NCBI GenBank assembly: GCA_963969345.1
Contig: OZ017769.1
Location: 930,001-994,000, forward strand
Reading direction: 5' to 3'
Origin: Turbatrix aceti
Taxonomy: Eukaryota; Nematoda; Chromadorea; Rhabditida; Panagrolaimidae
DNA: 64,000 bases
The notes under the pieces were generated by a model. It did not search any database, was not told the DNA's origin, and saw only the letters and a list, made by a program, of their open reading frames with translations. The first letter of the stretch is position 1, and the number at the start of each line of letters is the position of its first letter. The position numbers were made by a program, and so were the translations under genes. Shown in pieces: positions 47,198 to 60,409 of this stretch.

Positions 47198-50100
47198 ATG
47201 GTAGAGGTTGTGACGCTGTCGTCCTCCTCATCCGACGAGGACGACGACCCCACGCCTTCCACCGTGCCGCCCCAGGCAAAGCGACGACGCATCATTGTGT
47301 CTGACTCCGGAGAGGACGATGACGCAAAGTCCGAGGATATCGATGACGAGGAAGAAGACGAAGATGCCGAGGACGAGGATGCGGATGAGGAAGGCTCGGG
47401 TCAGAGCTCGTCGGCTTCTGGAAGTGGGGAAGACGACGACGACGAGGACGAAGACGAGAGCGAAAGCGACGAAGACTCCATACTCTCGCTTGACAGTGAA
47501 CTCAGCTGGAATGAGTTTGGCTTTCTCGCCGGCGACGGCGGGGACGCGACCACCGGTGACGCTTTCGTCTCTCCCGAGGCTGAGGTAAGCGACTTTTATT
47601 CACCTTTTTTAGACGGTAGGGAAATTTTGCAGTTATCGATCTGTACAAAATTTATTATTTGGTTTTATAATGCAAAATTTTCGTGCTAAGAGTACTTTTG
47701 GCATCCAGTGCTTGGTTTTTGACCTTTTTTTGGTTGAAAAGACTAAAAATGTTCTTTTTTGTAGGAAGAAAGTCTCAGAGTGAGGTACAACGAAGCAATG
47801 AGGTTACTACTCAACGAACAACCACAACAGGGCTACGATGCACTGCTCATTCTCCTGGCCGAGCCGCTGATTCAGCGACAGCAGGTTCCGGATTTCGCAG
47901 AATTTGACTGGACCAAGGCAAAAGCTGGGTATTCGAAAATCTGTGAATCCCGGCTACGCATGATCGCCTATGGCATCCATCGAGCGCTTGCAAGACTCGT
48001 CGATAAACCGACGTTCTTCTACCTCCAGGCACTCGCTCTGCGACCAACTGACCGTGCTCTCTGGTACGAATTTGCTTTTGCTGCCGCCCGGCTGCATGAT
48101 TGGAAAGTCGCCGAAATGGCCCTGAATGAGTGCCGTGACGATCCCAATACGATCGTTCATCTCGCTGAGCTTTACTTTTACTCCGGAAATTATGCCAGTG
48201 AGTTTTTTTTTCATCTGCCGACTTTTAGGTGCAAAACAAGCGTGTGTTACCATTTTTTGTATCAAAATAGATGATGTTTACAATTTTTTTGGGAAACGGC
48301 GCTGGTTACGATTATTAGTACGAAACATGCGATGATTACGATTTTTTGAAAAACAAATATAGGGTCCTTTTTTTCATGCAAAATAGGCCTAAATTCTTTT
48401 TTTTCAGAATGCGTTCCAGTCCTGAGGGAAATCCTGGCCAAAAAACCGCAGAATCTCACGGCTCTTGTGCTGAAAGCCGAAATAGCAAAGAAAGAAGCTT
48501 TTTGGCGGTGGTACGTCGATCTCTACTTCCCCACAAATCCCAATCCTCTCCTGCCGCCTCCCCTCGATCCTCCGCCAGAAATCAGGCAAAGAATTCTCGC
48601 CGAAATCAGGTCATTCGCTGATCGCAAGCCTCCGTCCGTCGCCTACGAATCTGCCTACAGCATCACCGACCTCACCCATGACCATATCAAGCTCAACGTC
48701 GAGCAGAGCGTTGAGGCTTATTCTGCCCTTATTTGTACACTTTTTGACCAAGTTACGAAACAGCAACTGGTGGGTTTTCGTTTACGGTTTTTTTTTTGAT
48801 TTTTACGTTTTTTTGCAGCCTTTTACCCAGAAATTTCACTTTGTCCGTCAAAGAAAGCATCCCCGGCATACGGTATCTTCGCTGGCCTCTGATCTCTACT
48901 CAACCGGTCTCAAGTCTTCCGACATAATCGATCTCACTTGCGATGAATCCCAGATGGTAGCCGACGAAGACTCACAGACTACGGTCATCTGTCGTGACGT
49001 CATCAACCATTGCATCGACGTTATCGAAGCCTCTGACGATATGGTTAATCGCGTCGCCGAAGGTCGAGTTCCAAAAAATCGTGTATGTTTACAAAAAATT
49101 TTTTTTTGTTATTTAAAAGTATCATAAAAATTTTCAGTCCAACAAAAACGCCAAAAAACGATCAGGCAGAAAATCGCGTCGAGAACTGTCGCTTGACGTT
49201 CGTCGATCGACTCGACTGACCGAAGACATTCCTTTGGAGGCTCTGACTCCTCCCGGGTGCGTCGCACTGCCGTCATCGGGAGCAAATGTGATGCCGGTGA
49301 CCGTGAGTTTATTTCTGTTGAATTCAATGAATAGACTCATCGGTTCGCACGTCACTTAAGAGTGGCAACAGTCTGTCGTTGTCGTGCCGTCGTAATCGCG
49401 CGACGCGGATGCTATGCCAATTGCTTGCATACATACTGTTTTGATGAGTGTTTTTCCCGCCAAAAAATTTAACATACAACTCACTGTCGTATTTGAATTA
49501 GATAGGAAATTTATGCCTTTTTGTTTGAAAAATCTTAGCCCAAAAAATCGCGTTTTATTCAAAAAATTATGAAATACGTTTTTTTCCCCAAAAACCCAAC
49601 CCATTTTTCAGATAAGAACGTTGCTCGGCTTACCCCCAGGAGATTCTACATTTCCACCCCTCGACTTCCCAGGTACATCCCGCTTTCCACTCGACGACAT
49701 CGATATCAGCCCAGTTGAATCCCAATCTCTTTCCTCTCTCCGAAGCTACCTCGTTACGGTCATCAATGCGGGTTCCATGACACTTGAACAAGTTTTGTTC
49801 TCATTTTTGTCCTTCATTGCCACATCTCTACCCGATGGCTGCCGACTGTCACCTGAGCACGCAAAACGCTACCTGTGAGTTTTATATTGCTCACCTGTAC
49901 TTTTTTAGGATCCAAACTATTTTTTCAGGGAAGTCTACATCCGGTGGGTCACCATGTTTCGGCAACCTCTCGAAGTCTCAACTGCCGACGCTGACGTCAA
50001 GGAAATAGCCGTTCACCTGATGGCACTTGAGCTGGACGTCGACGAGAAGCTCCCAGCCGTCGAGGCTTGTCTTGCCATCTTTGACAATCCTCTGGGCATC

Positions 50101-53100
50101 GGTCGCCTGCCGGTGGAAGCCGAAATCGAGGCTGCACCCTCGTCCCAGGCTTCCCCGGTAAAGTCAAAGCTCTCCATGCGATCACGCGCTCTCGAGTACC
50201 TCAAAAACGCTGATCCTGACATGTACCGGCACGTCAAGGCACAACTCGACGTTCACATTCGTTCGACGAAGACTGTCGCTCGGGATGACTTTGTCGAGGC
50301 CGCCGTGGACGCTGCTAACTTTGTTCAGGACCGGTACAGGCCGAGACGGGCTCAACGTAAATTTAAATTTTCCTGAATGTTCAAAAATGATACCAAAAAT
50401 GTGTTTTTAGCCAAAAAAGATGCCCAAAAGCCCCAGACTTCCAACGTGGGTGTATCTGAGGTTACGAAGGATTCCGGCGTCGACGGCATCGATGATTCCG
50501 CCGTTTGCGATGACACCAAATTGCTCGACGACTCTGGACTCGTCGTCTCTCCACCTGCAAAATCTCTGTTGGCCGAAGAAGAAATCGTTGAGTTCACCCT
50601 TCTCTGGGGTCGACTGCGACAAATCGCCGATCAGCTGTCCAAAAAGAAGCCCGTCGCAAAGTCAAATTCTCAGCTACCCGAAATCTTGTCTCTTCAACCG
50701 CTCTCTCCCCTGCCCGAGACCCCCGAAGACGCAGAAATGGGCGAAGAAGAACTCCTCTCCACCCTGGCAGCCATAGGAGCGGGTGAAGAGGACGAAGAAG
50801 TCGACGCCTTCGTCCAGAGCTTCTCCCAGGCCTCAATTTCCAACCCGGACCTCCCAATCGGGCAACTCGTCCGCGAATTGATCACCAAGATGAAAAACTT
50901 CCTCGACAACGACTTTTCCGACGCCCAAGCCCTGGATTTCCTTTCTGAGCTCAAGTCCGTTGGTGAGAGACTCAAAAACGCTATTTCAAAGGCAGCTGAA
51001 CGAAAGAATCGTCGACAACTCGTCGAAGGTTGGTCTCAGAGGGAACAAAGTGAGCTGCAGACCCTCATCGCGCGCTACCTCTGGCTGCGGGTCATCCGCG
51101 CGCCTCCAGCCGACGACGGCGACTCCCTGGCCGGGATCCAAGCTCGTCTCGCGACCCTCATCACGCTGCTCGCCCCCTCCCAGCCGGTCTACGGTCACCT
51201 CGCCGATGACGACAGCGTGCATGCCGTTGTGACGCTGAAGGAAGTTCTTAGACGCCTGACCCTCTTCTACCGAAAGGCTCACCTCGATCGCATTCACGCT
51301 CTCTTCGAAGCCGGGGACTACGAACAGGTGATCTCGGTTTTGACCACGGATTTCAACTGGAACGGCTGCTCGGATTCCGGACTCTCGGCGAACCTGGCAC
51401 TCCTTCTCGCAGCCTTCGCAAAAACCCAGGATCGATCAAAACCCGTCATCTGGCTATGCAGAATGCTGGATCGCGTCATCGCGGGCGGAGCTGCACTCGA
51501 GAATCGCGATTCCCTGTACAACGTCTGTCTGGAGCAACTCGGAGGCCTCGATTTCAAGGCTGTCGAGCGAGACACCCTTCGTCTGCTGGCAGAACGAATG
51601 GTTGTCTGCGCGGAATACGATCGATTCAAGCGAAACGTCAACCTCTGGGCCACGCTCTATCGCGTCGTCGAAGCCCTCGAAGAAGACTACCCAACCGACG
51701 ACGATCGCCTCGAAATGTACCTCGAAATCGAGGGATACAAGCTCGTCATGCCGACCAAGGCGCTCTGCATACTCGCTGAGGGCCACAGAGTGCTCGGCGA
51801 TGCAAAGTGTTGTAATGTCCAAAATGTGAGTTCTGAAAATATTTGAAAAATAGCTTTTGTATACTCATTTTCAGGGCAAACTTCTCTACCTGATCATCGA
51901 CGAGGTCTTCAAAGTCTGCACAGCTCGACCGTTCACGTCTGAAATGCACGAGCATGCCACCGTTCGACTGATTCAACGAAACGTCGAAATCCAGCTTATA
52001 CAGTGTCTGCACTGTCTTTTTGAGTAGGTTTTTTTGAAAAAAAAAAATTCAAGGGCATAAAATAGGTCCGGGCCTGTCGAAAAATCTTGGATGGCCGGCC
52101 AGTTTTTTGACTCAGTTTTTTTGCGTTTTTTGAGCTTTGTAAAATGCAAAAAAAAAACTAAAAAAACAATTGTCCAAAAAAATGCAAAAAAAGAAAATTT
52201 TTTAGATAAAAAACTTGTTTTCGGTATTTTGATAGTTGCATTTTTTCGTTCCTATTTTTGCAGAAAAATGTTTTTTTACAAAAAAATACTGTCTTAAAAT
52301 TTTCTGATCATTTGTTTATTTTATGTTTGTGCATTCGATTTTTTTTGTTTTTTAGCCACGGCCTAGCCCGCACAGTAGTGACCGATCACGGCGAGTCCCT
52401 TGGCAGCCAGCCGACGATTGATATCGCGAGCAAGGTCGTTCCACTTCTCGTCCCCAACCTTCCAATGTTCGATGACGACAAGTTCGTAACCAACGACGTA
52501 ATCGAAACGCTCACCCGCGTCTTCGGCTTCATCGAAAAACGAGAACTACCCGGATTCACGGATGCTTCTGCCCGCCTCGATGCTCAGATCAAGAATCCGC
52601 CTGACTTCCGCTTCATCAAGGCTCCGGGCGGCGGGCTGCTGGTTGTCGGCGACGTCGAAGCGGCCGCGAGCTGGCCTTGCGTGCCCGTGGATGAGTCCAG
52701 CCTCGCCGAAGTCAAGCTCTGCGCCATGATGAGGTACGCGCTGCTCATGATCAAGTACCGCAAGGGACTGCACACGTACAAGTGGGAGGAGATTGAACAG
52801 CTTCGTCGACAGACGCTGGATTGCCTCGTGCTTGCCGGACCTCCGGAAAGAGGGATTCTCTCCGTCAAAATCGTGCATTCGCTTTGGGCCATTTGTGCGT
52901 ATACCCATACCATGTTTTACTGCTATGTGAGTTTTTTTTACTCTTGGACGCATTAACAAATTTTTTTATTATATTAAAGAACAATTTTTTGACTGAAATT
53001 TTTTTTTAGTTTTTTTAATCCATAAAATAAATATTTTTTACGGACATAAAAAATTTTCAAAGTTCAAATTAAAAAAAAATCAATGACGACTTTTTGACAT

Positions 53101-56100
53101 TTTTTGTTTTAAAATAAGAAAATACTTGAATTTTTTTTAAAGCGCGTTATTTTATAAAAATTTTATTTTGATTAAAAAAATTAAATTTTTAAATTTAAAA
53201 AAAAGTTGCGAATGTTTTTTATATTTTTTTAATTTAAATTTTTCAGATGAACGACGAAGAGCTGCTCACAAAGCACCACTCGTACTGCTACATGTTCAAG
53301 ATGGCCTTCCTCCTCTACGGCCACGCCTTCCAGCTGCACCTCGACATTGCCGGTGCTTACTACCAGATGAACTCGAGATTCCGGCGTCTGAAACGTCATC
53401 TCAAGGACAAATTCACTCCCGAGATGGAGGTCATGCGACTCCGAGAAAAACTGATCCATCAATGCCAACTTCACCTGGACGCTTTTCGGTACCGTATCTC
53501 GCTCACCGAAGAGTACCCCAAGGATATCTCCTGGCTGGAGCCGTACTTTTCGGGAAAGATCGCCGAGCACAATCGTCTGCCTGCGAAGGAGGTCTTTGGG
53601 CACTACTACAGGTGCGCGATGCTCATGCGCGCGGAGGAATACACGTATCCGCTGAGGATCAGCAAAACGTCGCAGGAGAACGTCGAACCCCTCGAGCTGC
53701 ACTACCGCGTGCATGTCTATGCCCTCAAGAGACTCGCTGTCCTCGAAAAGAGTCTGGCCCTCGATCCGGTGACCGCGCTGGCAGAAGCAAAGACGATAAG
53801 GGATTATCTGAGGCTGTTTATCGGCCACTTTATCTTTGCGAAGAAGCCAAACCAGGCCCCGCCGCCGGTCATCGAGTCGACGATGGCGTTTGTCGCTGCG
53901 AAGCCTTTCTGTGATTTTGCGGCCCCTGATTGGGAGGCTTTGGCTGAGCAGACGGATTCTCAGACGACCGATGACGACGTCATGATTCTGGATTCTGACG
54001 GCGTTTTTGAATTTGTGAGTTTTTTTCTAAAAATATTTTTTGTAACAATTTTAAAACACAATTTGTAAAAATTTCATAAAATGTAGTTCATTTCCAATCA
54101 ATCAACTAACAAATCATAAATCCAAAAACATTCTAAAAAAGTTAAAAAAAATTTCGATAACAAAAATTTTGCATTTAGATTTAAAATTTTTTTCAAAGAA
54201 TATTTTGTTTTAATTGCCGAAAAATCTGTTTTGTAAAAACTTTTGAAATGTTCAGAAAAATTTCCTCAAAAATAATCGTAACACAATTTTTTTTTCAGGT
54301 CTCGGATGTAAAACAATTTGTCGACTACCGAGTCGAATGCCGTGAACTTTGTCGACGTGCATTTGAATCCATCACCCGTCGATTTGCTCACTACAAGTCG
54401 TTCTTCCGCCTTGCCGAACTCCAAATCGAAGACGATGATTTCTCCGCTGCTCTCGATACAATCTGGGCTCGACTTTATCGTCATAAATTTACCTGCTTTG
54501 AGGTAACGCATTTTTATATAACTAAACAATTTTAATAATCATTTGATTATTTTTAGCACGTAACCGACATTGTTCGAACGGATTTTGAACGTTCCGGATC
54601 ATTCGATTTTCACCTGAAAAAAATCGTGAAACTCACGATTTGGCTGGTATTCATGCAGTGCAAAAGTCTGGAGACTGCTTCCGGCGGTGGCCACGGCGTC
54701 GAAGACATGGCTAAGAACAAGGTCATGCCCCTCCTCGAGACCATCGTCAAGAACAATGCCTCAAAAATCCATTATACGGATGACGAGAAATCGGCCCTCA
54801 TTGTGAGCATTATCGACAGCTTGGGCGTTCTCGTCTCCAAGTGCGGCAAGAACATTGATCACCTGAGGCTGCTGAGGAACAAGTTTCTGGCCAAGGCTGA
54901 TTGCCTGCTCAAAAGGTGAGTTCGGAATTTTTTAAATATACGTTTTTGAAAAAAATGTGCTCCGGGAGCAGTATCGGAGTTCTGTCCTTCCAATTCCACA
55001 ACGGAGTTGGACCACGCGAGAACAGAACACGATATTGTTGTTAGGAAGACTCACAAGATGGATAGTAGCGTTTATTGAGAACTCCGGAGAAAACAACCGC
55101 ACGCTACATCTTGGGAAAACAACAATGAATAGGGAAAAACGTAGGTACGACGATGAAAAGAGAGACGCGTTCGGGACGTAACGCCAAGTGTTCCCAAACT
55201 CGGGAAGAATTCCCGACACTGCGCGCCATCGAGCCGCCACCGGCAACTGGCACAGCCAATCTTGGGGCCGCGGGAGGTCACAATGAAAGGAAGGGGTAGA
55301 AAGAGATCAGTCAATCAAGGGGTTACCGTCTTCTGTAGACCAAGTCGCTGTCTTCTGTAGGAATGGTCGCCGGTTTCTGTAGGCCATTGTCCGCGCGCCG
55401 ACTACAGTTTGCCTTCTGTGCTCCGCAGGTGTCCGCCCTTTGTGCTCCGCAGGTGTCTGCAACCGCGTCCTGCTTACTGTAGTCGCTGCCTTCTCGTATG
55501 ACGACTTCTTGCTTCGTCGAGTCCTCAGGTTGCCTCCCTTCACACTCCACCGAGATGTGGACGTGTTTCCGGCTCCGGACTTACTACCCTGAGTAGGCTC
55601 CCCCCTGTCGCGCCAGTGTGACCTTATCGTTAATCACTGGGAGCAGAATGACGCATCACTCGCTGCCTTTTCTCCACGACCACCGATTTGGTTCAGCCAT
55701 TGACTCACGAGCCTTGAAAATACCACTGATGCCTCGAAATACCATGTTGATTGACCGAAATACCCTGCGTCCATGCGTCCAGTAGAGAAGAGGCCGGGTT
55801 CGTAGAACAGCAGATGCACCCGAAAGTACACCCGCTTCCCGGCCGATGCACCATGTATCGGAGTTCTGTCCTTCCAATTCCACAACGGAGTTGGACCACG
55901 CGAGAACAGAACACGATATTGTTGTTAGGAAGACTCACAAGATGGATAGTAGCGTTTATTGAGAACTCCGGAGAAAACAACCGCACGCTACATCTTGGGA
56001 AAACAACAATGAATAGGGAAAAACGTAGGTACGACGATGAAAAGAGAGACGCGTTCGGGACGTAACGCCAAGTGTTCCCAAACTCGGGAAGAATTCCCGA

Positions 56101-58660
56101 CAAGCAGTTTTAAATTTGTAAGCTGGTTTTTTGGATTTTGTTGGGTTAAAAAAAATGTGTCACAAAAACACGAACAATTTTTAAAAAATAAAATTTGTCG
56201 TTTTTTATACATACTACGAATTTTATTATAAATATATTTTTTTATGTCGTTTGGATTTTTTATGTCGTTTGGATTTTTTATGTCATGTGTTCAATATTGC
56301 CGCTTTTCAGCAAGCGTAGACCCGAAAGTGATGCCCTCACAGTCGTGTGCAACGACTGTCAGTCCAAAATCAAAGCCATCGAAGATGTCGAACACAGAAT
56401 TGCTGCTGAACTTCGAAAACGCGATGAAGAAGGTCGTCAGAAGCTCGCCAAACAATTGGAGGACGAGAGAAGGCGTCAATTTATTGCTTCGCTGCAACTC
56501 ACAAATATTCCAAACGTCGATAGTCTGGTTAGTTTTATTTTTAAGAATTCTTGGCAACAAAAAACTGACTTTCTTTAGCTGAATTTGGAAACTTCGGTGT
56601 TCAATCAACTTATGCAGCAAATTGTAACCCAGATGGCTGTCTCACTGACCCGGCCAACGACGAATGCGACGAATCCATCGACTTCGACTTCGGGTCCTGC
56701 ATCGACATCCCTGGCTTCTGTCCTGCCGAAGAAGTCGACACCTGTCGCAGGTGCGGGTGCTGGGCAGCTTCAGAGGAAGAATGCGCCTCCTACTGCTCCT
56801 TATGTAGTCGGAGTGCCCCCACAGCAGCAGCCGAAGAAATCAACACCGGTCGGGGGTGCTGGACAACACCAGAAGAAGACTGCCCCTCCTGCTGCAACGC
56901 TCTCTGGGGCTCCAATGCCTCCGCAGCAGCCGAGGAAGTCGGCACCTCCCCAGCCTCAAAAAAAGCCTTCTGCGCCCACGCAAAAGCAGCTAACCCCCGC
57001 TCCGGTGATCACAACACAGACCAACCTGCAGCAAGCTATGCACGCGGCTTTTCAGCAATTTTCTGCTAAATTTGCCGCTGCTGGAACGCCACCAAGGCCC
57101 TCACCTGGACGGTCAAAGACAGTGGCACCGAGCACTCCGTCATCGGCTGCGGCGGGTATGCTAAATTCATCCCTGCCGAATTCGGTGTCTCTCTCGAGGC
57201 TACCGATATTCACCGCCGCTCAACCACAACAGCCTCCCTCGAGGACCGCTCCAAAGACGACATCTCAAACAGCGGCTCTGGGGGTGTACAGGCCGTCTGC
57301 AACTTCGGCGCCACCTACAAGACCTCAGGTTCCCCAACCAAAACCGCCTGCAGCAAATCTGGCGACTTCAAAACCGGCTGCAACGACCGGGCAATCTGTC
57401 CAGAAACCACCGTCCAAGACGTCCGGTGTGCTTCCGAGTACAAGTGCTGCTGCTCCAACAGCATCCAGACCCACCGGTGCACCGTCGACGTCCCAGAAAT
57501 CGGCAACCAATGATGCGACAAACAAATTGACGCCCGAAAAAGTAGTGGAATTTTTGGACCGCCTTTTGAAGGACAAGTCACCTGCCGAGCAACAGGTGTA
57601 CAAGGCTTTCCGAGGCCAGCTCCTCCGATGCCCGGCCAGCGAGCTGGGACCCAACGTACAGAAGATTTTGACTACCTTCAACATCGATCTCGGCCAAGCG
57701 GCGGCAAAGGCGTCTGCTCCGGCGAAAAAGGCCGCTGCTGCGCTCCCGGCGAAGAAAGCCAAGCCTACGGCTCCGAAGCCCACAGCACCGTTGGCTGCGC
57801 CTCCAAGGCCAAAACCGAACGCAACGCCACCGGTCTTGGGCTCAAGCGTTGCTCCCATCGTGCTGGACGGAGGGACGTCCCGAACAACCCCGAGGCCCGG
57901 TGCTCCGAGGTCGCACACGGTCAACAACACCGCTTCCGCTTCTCGTGTGTCTGCCGACGCCACTCTCTCACAGACCCCGGCCCCTGCCGCAGGGAACAGT
58001 AACCCCTTTGGGGTCTCTGCACTCGCGATGTCAGCGACGTCGACATTTGCAACGCCAGCTGGTCTGAGGGCAACGCCCAGGCCGTTGCACACGTACCTCC
58101 CGTCGCCCGCGCCTTCGACGTCAAACGGAGGAGCTCTGAGGATGCGTTCTCCCCTGCCAAACAACCCACAGCGTCCGGCCCCTGCCCCGAAGCCATCGGG
58201 CGTCATCGGTGTCAGCCACCATCAGCAGTCCACCAACGGTCACCAGGCCAGCAGAGCAAAGGATAAGGACGACGACGTCATCTGTCTGGACCCTGCCAAT
58301 CCCACAAATTCAACTGCGAACCAGACTTTTCATGCGTTGACGACGTCGGCCGCCGTGCAGCAGCGTAAGAGGCAATCTGCACCGGGTATGAGTATCCCAT
58401 ACACGGCGCCGACACCCCCGAAGGCACCGAGACAGCAGCAACACCATCGCGTTGTCGTACAGCATCACTCTGGTGCGACGAGGGATACGGTGACGACTGT
58501 GATGAACGAAGTCATTGCCCAGCAGATGGCCAAACACCAGCAACAACTCAATCAGCTCAACCAAGCAAGGATCTCTGCGGCCCCTCCTGCAAGTCTGCTA
58601 CTGGGACGGCCCCAACAACATCACCACCAAAGTCATTCCGAGTCCGCACAGAGACGGTGA
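47198..58660 (+). CDS. CABIN1: CABIN1 homologue (HIRA complex, TPR scaffold), 2,688 aa
   Basis: Fifteen exons with agreeing phases: 47198-47584, 47765-48197, 48408-48769, 48819-49082, 49138-49302, 49612-49874, 49929-50356, 50411-51825, 51875-52023, 52356-52926, 53247-54014, 54299-54502, 54557-54915, 56311-56527, 56579-58660. An acidic N-terminus is followed by TPR repeats (YLQALALRPTDRALWYEFAF). Further matches to animal CABIN1 are LFEAGDYEQVISVL, ISWLEPYFSGKIAEHN, and ERSGSFDFHLKKIVKL (human RPGSFAWHMNRSIVLL). CABIN1 scaffolds the HIRA-UBN1 histone H3.3 chaperone. The last exon adds ~690 residues rich in Pro/Ala/Thr/Gln with one predicted-helical island (LTPEKVVEFLDRLL). Intron 13 contains an LTR element. 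The start at 47198 is the first ATG in frame. The C-terminal two exons are the least certain part. Confidence 0.88.
54971..56102 (-). mobile_element. Miniature LTR retrotransposon (TRIM-like) in CABIN1 intron 13
   Basis: Two 248-bp direct repeats (54971-55218 and 55855-56102) are identical base for base and flank 636 bp of non-coding DNA. AGCA (54967-54970 and 56103-56106; possibly AGCAG) is the target duplication. Read on the minus strand, the LTR begins TGTCGG. Directly after the 5' LTR lies TGGTGCATCGGCCGGGAA (55853-55836), an 18-nt complement of the 3' end of tRNA-Gly(GCC), i.e. the primer-binding site. There is no gag-pol, and a polypurine tract is not obvious. It lies antisense to CABIN1. 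Identical LTRs mean a very recent insertion. Confidence 0.88.
55836..55853 (-). promoter_or_regulatory. tRNA-Gly primer-binding site of the LTR element
   Basis: The plus strand reads TTCCCGGCCGATGCACCA, the exact 3' end (with CCA) expected of animal tRNA-Gly(GCC), immediately next to the LTR. This fixes the element's orientation as minus. Confidence 0.8.
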
Positions 58661-58900
58661 CGACGACTCGATCCCGAAATCTTTCAATGTTGATCAGAAA
58701 ACTCAGAATTTCACGTGTAATTGTTCTGTTCTCTTTTGGATGACAGATTTTGGCTTCTTGTGTATTGTGTGATAAATGAAATCTCTCGTGAACAACAAAT
58801 GCTTCGGAGCAAAGGAATTTTGTGGAGGGCACAAAAATCGATGAAGAAAATTTTGGCATTCGTAGTCCGAACGATTTTTATTGAATTGCAACAGTTAAAA

Positions 58901-59600
58901 TTAATTCTCATTCTCCAGGCTGCAATCGTCCAAATCAGCGTTGTGCGAGAGCTTCTTGACCTTGTTGCCAGACTTGTTGTTGACGCCCTTCGGACCCGAA
59001 TTCTCGTCGGTCCGCTTGGTCTTCTTCTTGCGCTTCTTGGTTTCTGATGACTGCTTTTTCTTGGCTTTTTCGTCTTCTAACTTCAGGGTACGGCTAACCT
59101 GAGTTTTGTCCTCAGACATTGCCGTGGCATTGGTCTTGGTCTTGGTCTTGGTCGCGGTTACGGTTTCCGGTTTGACTTTTTCAGTAGATCCCTGCTTATC
59201 ACCTGCACCTTGGACTTGGCTTAAGGTTTCCTCGTCTTTTTCGGCGTTGCCCGTGCGTTCGTTCTTCTGATTTTCAAAAGCTGGGAAATCAAATGGCGAG
59301 GGGCGGTTTTTGAAGATGATGCCCAGCTCGGCCCAGTTGACGGGATTCTGCTTCATGTCCACCGCGGGCTGGCCACAGACTTCCCTTAAAAAATTTGTGT
59401 CGTAGTATACATCAAAAAAAATAGAAAACCCACTTTCTGGGACGATAGATAGCTTTGACAGTCGAGAATCCCGACTGGTCATTTTCCGTGTTGAGCTGCT
59501 CGTAGTGTCCTGGGGGATCGCGATCGTACTTGCCCTCATCAGGGTGCTTAAAGGGATCCTTGCTTTTGTCATCCGCTACCGTATTAGATGCCAGCGCCAT
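58901..59600 (-). CDS. Uncharacterised Lys-rich protein, 216 aa
   Basis: Two exons, 59434-59600 and 58901-59384, joined in phase across a 49-nt intron (GTGGGT...TTTAAG). The N-terminal ~90 residues look folded (GHYEQLNTENDQSGFSTVKA; NPVNWAELGIIFKNRPSPFD). The C-terminal half is low in complexity with Lys/Thr/Glu runs (KKRKKKTKR), likely nuclear or nucleolar. No family recognised. It converges with CABIN1, 240 bp between stop codons. Confidence 0.6.
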
Positions 59601-60001
59601 CGTTGACGATCAGCTTGATCCAGTGTCGACCAACAAACGACTGAAAAAACCGTCGCTCCTACCTTGTGCCAGCGGCATTTATGAAAATTTGCATTTGTTA
59701 TGCAAATTTGTCTAAAAATTACTACGCGAACAAAAAAACACCGAAAATACAGAAATCTATAATTCTGTACGGTAGTTTACAGAATGCTTACAGACTCTGT
59801 AAAAACACTGTAAGTCATTTCTGTTCTGTAAGACCCTAAATATGTTCTGTAAGCTAAATATGTATTTTTATACTGTAGCTTCAAGATATAGCCGTCCAAG
59901 TCGTGCGAGAGCTTGATGGACCAAAAAAAAACGACGGAACGTTACGTACATACCTGCGACGATTACAAAAAGTATACTATTTGTTATCCAGCAATGATAT
60001 A
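59601..60001. other. Intergenic
   Basis: About 400 bp with no gene. TTCTGTAAG-type words recur around 59760-59870. Confidence 0.35.
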
Positions 60002-60409
60002 AGACGCAGACCTTAAAAATTTTTTTCTACCTTGGTTTTTTCTGCATATTTTTAGAATTTTACTTCTAGAAGAAGTTTGACGCATGAAAAACGACATTTT
60101 TTTACATGGCTTTAAAAATTTCAATCACTTCACCTTTTTGCGTCATTTTGGCTACAAAACTTCTGAACTATTTTACAGAAGTAAAATGCTGAAAAATCAA
60201 CGTTTTTCCTGCCGACACTTGGGCAAGAAGTTAATTCGCATTTATTGTGATAAAATCGAACAATGGTTTGTAACGCCACGTTAATACGTTATTTATGTAC
60301 AATTCGTTGATGCACTGGGAGCTCATTTCATTTACTTGCGTTTTATTTTCATTTTCTTCTTTGCAACGAACAAAAAACACAAAAAGAAACAAAAACAGTG
60401 ATACAGGCG

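Noticed and set aside
55307..55543. gag-like ORF inside the LTR element
   Set aside because: The frame has short internal repeats but no zinc knuckle, capsid or protease motif; too short to call.
60084..60284. Transposase fragment in the nested element
   Set aside because: No catalytic DDE pattern or helix-turn-helix could be recognised, and the ORF is only 66 codons.
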